DNA of 64,000 nucleotides from Hysterangium stoloniferum (lineage: Eukaryota; Basidiomycota; Agaricomycetes; Hysterangiales; Hysterangiaceae), in assembly GCA_015178975.1 (NCBI GenBank), contig WHVD01000044.1:310001-374000 (forward strand), read 5' to 3'. Shown here piece after piece: positions 33,819 to 42,454 of the stretch (positions are counted from its first letter, which is position 1; the number at the start of each line of letters is the position of its first letter). The position numbers and the translations under genes are program-made. Below the pieces are notes generated by a model. That model was not told the DNA's origin and did no database searches. It saw only the letters and a list, made by a program, of their open reading frames with translations.

Positions 33819-34464
33819 TGTTATGACCGGACAATCCCACCGGACTCCAGGCACTAACCCGTACACCCCCACACGCTACAAGCACCAATTGTTTGTTTAT
33901 AGGATTTCCCGCCCGGACTCCGTTATGTCAAGACTTGTTACGCTCGACCTCATTATGACACATATCAGTCACCGGACTTCCCCCAGACTCCGTCTCTGTC
34001 TATGTCCGTCTTCATCCCACATATCAGTCACTGGACCCCACTCAGAATCCCGTCACCGCTCTAATCGAGCCCTGTTCCCATTTTAGTCAAATGACCTGTC
34101 ACGATTTAGGACTCCACTCCCACTCCATTTCCCATTATGGGTTATGCTTTGTCATGATTCAGACTCCGCTCCATTCCGTTCCGTTCCTAACACCAATTTG
34201 GTGTTTACTATTTCCGTTTTATGTTTACTATTTCCGTTTTATGTTTTGTTAGTTTCGTTTCGCCATTACTGGATTTGGTATGTCATTCACTCCATGGTCT
34301 ATATAAACTGGCAGATGTTGTACATACAATCCAGTCAGAAAATTAGCTTAGATTCCCCCCAGTAATCTAATAACATTTTCCGCTCTAAAAACCTTACTTG
34401 ATTCACATCGCTTGCACTAGTCGGAGCCCACAGGCTCCGGCACATCTATCTCTCTCAACTATCT

Positions 34465-34703
34465 CGACTCACGACCTACAACCTCCAACTTATGACCTAT
34501 GACCTCCGACTTACAACCTACAACCTCTGACTTGCGACCTACAACCTCTGACTTACAACCTACAACCTCCGACTTACAACCTACAACCTCCGACGTACAA
34601 CCTACAATCTCCGACTTACAACCTACGACCTCCGACTTACAACCTACGACCTCCGACTTATGACCTATGACCTCCGACTTACAACCTACGACCTCCGACT
34701 TAC
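34465..34703. repeat. 21-bp minisatellite in LTR D
   Basis: About 11 copies of the 21-bp unit CTTACAACCTACAACCTCCGA with small changes. The array is cut by L3 and resumes at 36482-36520. The frame-compatible period produces a VVGCKSE peptide repeat on the minus strand, which I take as a by-product. Confidence 0.88.
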
Positions 34704-36481
34704 TGTGATGTATTAGCCTTATTTTAATACTATTTTCCGAAAAAGGAGTCCAATGCTCTATCAAAATGTGCAAATACTCAATTCACTGCAAGGTAAAATA
34801 ATTTAAGTATTTGATATTAATCAGTGGCAGCCTAAATAGACTTAGAACCCCCTGAAGTCAAGAGTTTACTTGAATATATGCACCCTACTTCACAAAGAAG
34901 GTTTTGAGAGCTACTTGTGCAAGCTTGTTCTTTTTCTGTAAAAACACTACTAAAATATGAATAACAATTCACTGATTCAGAATCTAGATTTGACTTCGAT
35001 TCTAGCTAGTTTATATATATTTTATACTATTTATCAAACAGTAAAAATATTTATAAACAGGTCAAAAGATTAGATATAGAATAAGACACTATTTGGCTAA
35101 TATATGCTTTATTTACACTAACCTACAGGGTCTACTGTGATACTAACTTATCAGGATCTTAATGTAGTCTTAAGGATTCTGCAAGGATATTCTCAGTATT
35201 TGTTTATGTGAATATGCTTTACTGATTCACAATGAATGAACAATAGAACAGGATTATTTGCAATGTAATAAACAGTCAAATTACTCAACTAGAGGTGACT
35301 CAAGTTTTAAACTACAAATAACAATGTAAAGAAAACTAATAATCGGTACTCAATTAAGAGATGACTATAGTATAAAGGATTAATACCAGAAGCTCAACAA
35401 GAGGTGGCAGGGAATCCTGATTGGTCAGAAGAGTGACCAGGGGGTAGGATTATTGTCAGAAGCTCAACAAGAGGTGACAAAGGGATCCTGAGATAACTTA
35501 GGTCAGCAGCTCAACTAGAGGTGACTAAGTATTTGTATTTATTTGTCCAACAGCCCAACTAGGGGTGGAATAAACTGCTTGCTACAGTGGCACACTGATG
35601 TGGCTGATAAAATGTAGTAAAGATTGATTGATTTATTTTCAAGGCTGGAGCTGAGCTCCTTATATACATTTTGGTCTGAGACATTTAGAAGATTCTAGAA
35701 GATTGAATGATGTCATTTAGAATTTTCTAGAATTTTCTAGAGCATAGTGGAAGGTTCTAACTACTTCTAAGACACTATAGAATATTCTTGGCATAATAGA
35801 ACTTACTGGAATCTTATAGAATATTCTACAATATTCTATCTATTATTAGTACCTATTAACTACTATTACTTTGGCAGCCACTGAAATGTTCCAGAGATTT
35901 CCGGTTTTTGCTGTAGTAGCATATATGATTATATAATGCTCTCACACCTGTGCACGCGCATGACATCCTTCGTGTCTTGTGACTGTCACATGTTGTGACA
36001 GTCGCGCGCCCTTGTGACAACTGTCACTTGTTGTGACGGCTGTCATTCATTGTGACGAGTTTCCGGCGCGCCGTGTAATAAAAGGTGGCTGGTTTGATAA
36101 TTTTTAGTTAACTATAAATATAATAATATTTATAATAATCATATAAATATATATATTCCCTTGAATATGCATGATTATTTCACATCGCATTTTGTCAGCG
36201 TCGGAGTTTGAAATGTCATGTGAATATCACGTGATCACTCACGCATTGTGAATAAGCGCTGAGTCGCCGACATATTAATCAAAAAAGAATAAAAGTTTGA
36301 AATTCAATAACTTGCTCAATTTATTAGATAAAAATACAAAATAAATTGTATAAATTCAGGATAAATCAAACAAATATTGTACAATTTAATCGTCGCAATA
36401 TAATTACATTTGAATATTTGTTTTTGCAATTTGTTAGGGGAAATTGTTTAAAAATCAGAAAAAACTTAGAAATACATAACA
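34704..36481 (-). mobile_element. Long LTR 'L3', 1,778 bp, solo
   Basis: Starts TGTGATGTATTAGCC, ends AATACATAACA, and is flanked by the perfect duplication CTTAC (34699-34703 and 36482-36486) within the 21-bp minisatellite of LTR D. It has a single heat-shock-like motif (GAAGATTCTAGAA, 35688-35700) and an inverted TATA region near 35660. It is shorter than L1 mainly because the 19-bp minisatellite is nearly absent. Confidence 0.88.
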
Positions 36482-36672
36482 CTTACGACCTACAACCTCC
36501 GACTTACAACCTACGACCCACGAACCCCACCCGGACTCCCCGGGATCCCCATCTGTCTGTTTGAAATTGGACAACACGATCTAGCGAGGGTGCAGCCTAT
36601 AAGCTGAAGCCAAGTCCTACCGGATATCCCGTGGATTTCTCTGGAGACCCGGCCTGTGTGTGTATCCTAACA

Positions 36673-36968
36673 TAATGGGAGAGTATTGGGAAGAATGATG
36701 GAAGGGGAAAACCATAGTGAAACAAATGTCAGGGTGCCATAGGTGGTGACACTATAGTTGGGAGTGCTGTTGGCAGGATGCTGGAGGATGGGAAGAGTAA
36801 AACAAGATTGCAGGGGCTAAATGACTGGGATCTCAATAGGAAGTGGGAAAAGGATCAAGGATCAAACTAAGACTAAATGTGATGAAACACAAATATTCTA
36901 AAGATTGTGAGATGGCAAATAAAATGTACACATTGAATGGATGACAGAAGTGCATCAGGATGGAGATG
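36673..36968. other. Gap between elements with a degenerate repeat
   Basis: About 300 bp with no gene. It is similar in part to 33680-33800 and to 39300-39440 (shared words CAGGGTGCCATAGGTGGTGACACTATAG and CAGGGCACCACAAGCAGTGACACCATAG). The similarity is moderate, so this is an old repeat that I cannot classify. Confidence 0.55.
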
Positions 36969-37347
36969 TGTGATGTATTAGCCTTATTTTAATACTATTT
37001 TCTGAAAAAGGAGTCCAGTGCTCTATCAAAATGTGCAAATACTCAATTTACTGCAAGGTAAAATAATTTAAGTATTTGATATTAATCAGTGGCAGCCTGA
37101 ATAGACTTAGAACCCCTGAAGTCAAGAGTTTACTTGTTTGAGAGCTGCTTCTGCAAGCTGTTCTTTTTCTGTGAAAACAACTACTAAAATATGAATAACA
37201 ATTCACTGATTCCAAAACTAGATTCAACTTCAATTCTAGCTAGTTTATATATCTTTATCAAATAGTAAAAATATTTATAAACAGGCCAAAAGATTAGATA
37301 TAGAATAAAACACTTATTTGGCTAATATATGCTTTATTTACACTAAC

Positions 37348-38067
37348 TGTTAAGAACTGGAAACTGACTAATGTCGGTGGCCGACAGGGACCGATCGGAA
37401 GGACTTGGCTTCAGCTTATGGGCTGCGCCCTCGCAAATATCCGCAGGATGTCCTTAAATTTCGGGCGGGTGAAGACTAGTCCTAGTGAGTACCTTTCGGC
37501 GTGATACCGATCGGAATCGAAGGACAAGTCGAGCGTCGGGCCAAGGGGTCGGGGCCGGAAGTGGGCGAGCGCACGCGAAGGCGGATGGGGGAAGTCTTAG
37601 TATGAGACTGATACAGGTGTATGAGGGTATTCTGAGTCGATATTCTGATTGTCCAGTAACTACAATTACAGCGGGTTCATATACAAGTAACAGGCGTCTG
37701 GAAAATACTAATGGGGAGAAGGGCGGAACACGGTATTAACAATAAGCTTGACTAGGAACGGGAAGTTCATGATTAGTTCGGAGGCCGATGATAACCGAGA
37801 GCGGAATTACGATAAAAGGAAATGGTTCGAGGACTACAAATATAGATAGACATATGCGAAACATAAGATTGAACGGATCAACATAATAAAGGGGACGTAT
37901 CAAAGTTTGACCAGACAATACGAGTTATTTGACGTGGGCGTAAATGGAGTTTGATCTTCGCGAAACATTCGTCAGCTTCGGGGCCGATGGTTTCCGAGGG
38001 GACGACTTGAAACGTTGACAAGTGGCGATAACCTCGGGGCCGATAGGGTTGCGACACGGTCGTAACA
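37348..38067 (-). repeat. Solo LTR of chromovirus C
   Basis: 720 bp, TGTTAAGAACTGG to GGTCGTAACA, flanked by the perfect duplication CTAAC (37343-37347 and 38068-38072). It is identical by eye to the LTRs of the element at 15883-23588. The uninterrupted target sequence can be read in L3 at about 35113-35130 (ACACTAACCTACAGGG). Confidence 0.95.
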
Positions 38068-38825
38068 CTAACCTACAGGGTCTACTGTGGTACTAACTTA
38101 TTAGGATCTTAATGTAGTCTTAAGGATCTTGTAAGAATATTCTCAGTATTTATTTATGCCAAAAACCGGGGTAGAAATTAGAAATGTATTCCTAATCTTA
38201 ACTATGATGACCAAGATTGTTTATTACTTTTATTGATAACTAACAACTCAACTAGAGGTGGATAAGTAATAAAGGAAAGCCAGCTACTCAACTAAGAGGT
38301 GGCAAAGGGAACAGTTGATATGTATGTTTATTTATTTATTATTGATTGATAACCAACAGTTCAACTAGGGTGGTTAAGGGATTGGATTATGCTAACAGCT
38401 CAACTAGAGGTAGCAATGAGATTGGCTTATGTCAACAGCTCAACTAGAGGTGACTAAGTGTTTATATGTATTTGTCCAACAGCCCAATTAGGGGTGGAAT
38501 ATAACTGCTGCTGCAGTGGCACACTGGTATGGCTGGTTAAGATGGTTAAATTGAGTTATATTTCAGTGGTGGAGCAGAGCTTCTTATATACAGTAAAATC
38601 TGAGATATGGGAGAATGTTCTAGTTACTTGTTTTACCTATTTTTAGCTATTTTACCTGGAATCTGCTGGAATATTCCAGAAGTTTCTACTACTTTCCATT
38701 GTAGGATATATGCTGATGTAATGTTCTCACACATCGTGAAGTTGCTGATTTTCATGCGTGCACACTGATTACTTAATTTTCCTGTGTATGTCACACAATT
38801 GTGACAAGTTGTTGGATTTTGTGAC

Positions 38826-39030
38826 AATAGTCACTTGTTGTGACAATGGTCACTTGTTGTGACAATGGTCACTTGTTGTGACAATGGTCACTTGTTGTGA
38901 CAATGGTCACTTGTTGTGACATTGGTCACTTGTTGTGACATTGGTCACTTGTTGTGACATTGGTCACTTGTTGTGACATTGGTCACTTGTTGTGACATTG
39001 GTCACTCATTGTGACAAATGTCACCTGTTG
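38826..39030. repeat. 19-bp minisatellite inside L4 with palindromic units
   Basis: About ten copies of GTGACAATGGTCACTTGTT or its GTGACATTGG variant, period 19 bp. Each unit holds an inverted pair GTGAC-nnnn-GTCAC. Confidence 0.88.
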
Positions 39031-39281
39031 TGACAAATATTGTGCAATAAGTGCCAGATGGCCGACTTGAAGATATTTAGATAAAAAAGAATAAACAGTA
39101 GAAATTTGATAGCTCTCCCAAAATAAATGATAAAAATATGAAATAAATTGTAAAAATCAGGTTAATTTCAGGAGACTATTGTAAAATAATTCTGTCACAA
39201 TATAAGTACATTTAAACTTGTTTTTACCAATTTGTTAGGGGAGATTGGGTAAAAATCAGAAAAACCTAAAAATACATAACA

Positions 39282-39589
39282 AGATGGCATAGGATGACTA
39301 AAAGGATAATCTACAGAAAAACATATATCAGGGCACCACAAGCAGTGACACCATAGCCAGGGATACCAATAGTGGGGTGCCAGAGGATTACAAGAGTAAA
39401 ACCAAGTTACAGAGTCTGAAGTAATAGGATCCTAACAGGTTTTCACCATTCATCCACTCAGAAACTATATTGTCAAACTACAATGTTATTAATAGTCCAT
39501 GTCTATCCATTTGCAAGATTAAGGCCTGAATGTGTTCAGAAGAAATATCTTCCATAAAATGTATTATGAAGGATAAAATATGAGCAACT
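39282..39589. other. Gap with a decayed repeat, then unassigned sequence
   Basis: 39282-39440 resembles the repeat at 36700-36840. From about 39440 to 39589 I see nothing recognisable. It could include 3' untranslated sequence or a further exon of the gene that ends here. Confidence 0.4.
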
Positions 39590-42454
39590 TCAAGAATGGT
39601 ATAGCTTACACAAGCTACCAAGATTAACACTCATGGCAACTAGAGGATACAAACACTTACTACATTTCAAGATAATTTCAATCAGTGTACAATAATGTTG
39701 CAGAGGTGGTGTGGGTAAATATAGATGGCACAATGCAGACAGGACTATCTGCAGCTTAATGTTGGGAAGGTACCCTGCAAGACTCTGAAAGGAGTCAATT
39801 ATGCAAAGAATTAAAGCTTACCATATTGAGCAAAAGCTACAAACAATTTTCCACCAGCTGAGATGGCTGTGTCATTGTCGGCATCAACAAGAGACATACA
39901 GTGATGTTGTAAGTTACAGTTAATAATAGCTTCACGAAAGCAATCTTTAAAAACATGGGTGAGGGGAAGGTGTTGACTTGGGTGTCAAAGGCACACACCA
40001 TGAGCTACTAGCTTAACGAGCAGGTCAACAACTTCTGCTTGAGTGTGTGAATGTGTGTCTTCCAACAGTGCAACAATGTCGGGAATGGCACCCGCAAAGG
40101 CGGCCAGGAATTCGGCTGTGGTCAAATGTCAGCTGGATTCCCGTCTCATTGTCACACACCGCACCTTGCTCTGAAACTTTCCCCAGGGCCGATACTGCCC
40201 TTGATCGAACGTACCGATCAGAGTCCTTCAACAGTGCAACAATGTCGGGAATGACACCCGCAATGGCGGCTCGAAAGTCGGCTGTGGTCAAATGTCAGCT
40301 GGATTCCCATCCCATTATCACACACCGCACCTCGCTTCGAAACCTTCTCCAAGGCCGATACTGCGTTTGATCGAACGTCAGAGTCAGAGTCCTTCAACAG
40401 TGCAACAATCTCGGGAATGACACCCGCAATGGCGGCTCGAAATTCGGCTGTGGTCAAATGTCATCTGGATTCCCATCCTATTGTCACGCACCGCACCTTG
40501 CTCTGAAATCTTCCCCAGGGCCGATACTGCCCTTGATCGAACATCAGAGTCAGAGTGCTTCAACAGTGCAACAATGTCGGGAATGACACCCGCAATGACG
40601 GGTCGAAATTCGGCTGTGGTCAAATGTCAGCTGGATTCCCATCCTATTGTCACATACCGCACCTTGCTCTGAAACCTTCCCCAGGACCGATACTGCGCTT
40701 GATCGAACGTACCACTCAGAGTGCTTCAACAGTGCAACAATGTCGGGAATGACACCCGCAATGGCGGCTCGAAATTCGGCTGTGGTTACATGTCATCTGG
40801 ATTCCCGTCTCATTGTCACACACCGCACCTTGCTCTGAAACTTTCCCCAGGGCCGATACTGCGCTTGATCGAACGTCAAACTCAGAGTGCTTCAACAGTG
40901 CAACAATGTCGGGAATGACACCCGCAATGGCGGCTCGAAAGTCAGCTGTGGTCAAATGTCAGCTGGATTCCCATCCTATTGTCACACAGCGCACCTTGCT
41001 CTGAAACCTTCCCCAGGACCGATACTGCCCTTGATCGAACGCGCGAGTTAGAGTCCTTCAACAGTGCAACAATCTCGGGAATGACACCCGCAATGGCGGG
41101 TCGAAATTCGGCTGTGATCAAATGTCAGCTGGATTCCCATCCCATTGTCACACACCGGACCTTGCTCTGAAACCACCCCCACGGCCGATACTGCGCTTGA
41201 TCGAACGTCAAAGTCAGAATCCTTCAACAGTGCAACAATGTCGGGAATGACACCCGCAATGGCGGGTCGAAATTCGGCTGTGGTCAAATGTCATCTGGAT
41301 TCCCATCCCATTGTCACACACCGCACCTTGCGCTGAAACCTTCTCCAGGGCTGATACTGCGCTTGATCGAACGCGCGAGTTAGAGTTCTTTAACAGTGCA
41401 ACAATGTCGGGAATGACACCCGCAATGGCGGCTCGAAATTCGGCTGTGGTCAAATGTCAGCTGGATTCCTATCCCATTGTCACACCGCACCTTGCTCTGA
41501 AACCACCCCCAGGGCCGATACTGCGCTTGATCGAACGTCAGAGTCAGAATCCTTCAACAGTGCAACAATCTCGGGAATGACGCCCGCAATGGCGGGTCGA
41601 AATTCGGCTGTGGTCAAATGTCATCTGGATTCCCATCCCATTGTCACACACCGCACCTTGCGCTGAAACCTTCTCCAGGGCTGATACTGCGCTTGATCGA
41701 ACGCGCGAGTTAGAGTTCTTTAACAGTGCAACAATGTCGGGAATGACACCCGCAATGGCGGCTCGAAATTCGGCTGTGGTCAAATGTCAGCTGGATTCCT
41801 ATCCCATTGTCACACCGCACCTTGCTCTGAAACCACCCCCAGGGCCGATACTGCGCTTGATCGAACGTCAGAGTCAGAATCCTTCAACAGTGCAACAATC
41901 TCGGGAATGACGCCCTCAATGGCGGCTCGAAATTCGGCTGTGGTCAAATGTCAGCTGGATTCCCATCCCATTGTCACACAGCGCACCATGCTCTGAAACC
42001 TTCTCCAGGGCCGATACTGCCCTTGATCGAACATCAGAGTCAGAGTCCTTCAACAGTGCAACAATGTCGGGAATGACACCCGCAATGGCGACTCGAAATT
42101 CGGCTGTGGTCAAATGTCAGCTGGATTCCCATCCCATTGTCACACACCGGACCTTGCTCTGAAACCACCTCCAGGGCCGATACTGCGCTTGATCGAACGT
42201 CAGAGTCAGAATCCTTCAACAGTGCAACAATGTCGGGGATGACACCCGCAACGGCGGGTCGAAATTCGGCTGTGGTCAAATGTCATCTGGATTCCCATCC
42301 CATTGTCACACACCGCACCTTGCGCTGAAACCTTCTCCAGGGCCGATACTGCGCTTGATCTAACGTCGAGGTCAGAGTCCTTCAACAGTGTAACAACGTC
42401 AGGAATGGCGGCAGTAATGGCGGTTCCAAATGCGTCTGCAAATCCATGAATCAT
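39590..42454 (-). CDS. HEAT-repeat protein gene 2 (15 one-repeat exons plus C-terminal exons)
   Basis: Predicted start is ATG at 42454; exon 1 is 42454-42319 and codes the first HEAT repeat (AIPDVVTLLKDSDLDVRSS). Thirteen 117-nt exons follow (first 42269-42153), then a diverged terminal 117-nt exon (40115-39999). Next come a 123-nt exon (39944-39822, DCFREAIINC to KLFVAFAQY) and a last exon (about 39774-39590). All introns are phase 1; the repeat introns are 49 or 47 nt. Summing the exons gives 2,082 nt, an intact frame of about 693 residues. The product is expected to be an alpha-solenoid with no membrane segment. There is no N-terminal effector domain, so it may be a duplicate or fragment of the upstream gene. 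Exon choice at the 3' end is the least certain part. Confidence 0.7.

Larger units (their letters stand above)
33819..36672 (+). mobile_element. LTR 'D' (about 1.07 kb net), solo, split by L3
   Basis: Starts TGTTATGACCGGAC, ends GTATCCTAACA, and is flanked by TGATG (33814-33818) and TAATG (36673-36677), a duplication with one mismatch. It contains a TATA-like TATATAAA at 34300-34307, a 21-bp minisatellite, and the sequence ATAAGCTGAAGCC near its end (about 36599), which is also in the chromovirus C LTR and in the LTR at 51187-51731. It is probably the LTR of a Ty3/Gypsy element related to C. Confidence 0.75.
36969..39281 (-). mobile_element. Long LTR 'L4' (about 1.6 kb net), split by a solo chromovirus C LTR
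   Basis: Starts TGTGATGTATTAGCC, ends AATACATAACA, and is flanked by the perfect duplication AGATG (36964-36968 and 39282-39286). It is the most diverged copy: the heat-shock-like region is weak (about 38600-38700) and the 19-bp array has changed to GTGACAATGGTCACTTGTT (about 38826-39020). It carries the 720-bp C LTR at 37348-38067. Confidence 0.85.

Noticed and set aside
34459-34773. A 104-codon frame with a CKSEVVG peptide repeat
   Set aside because: It is the translation of the 21-bp minisatellite in LTR D and is interrupted by an LTR. It has no start context or homologous feature.
38826-39030. CRISPR-like regular repeats
   Set aside because: The 19-bp units are directly adjacent with no variable spacers, and the genome is eukaryotic.
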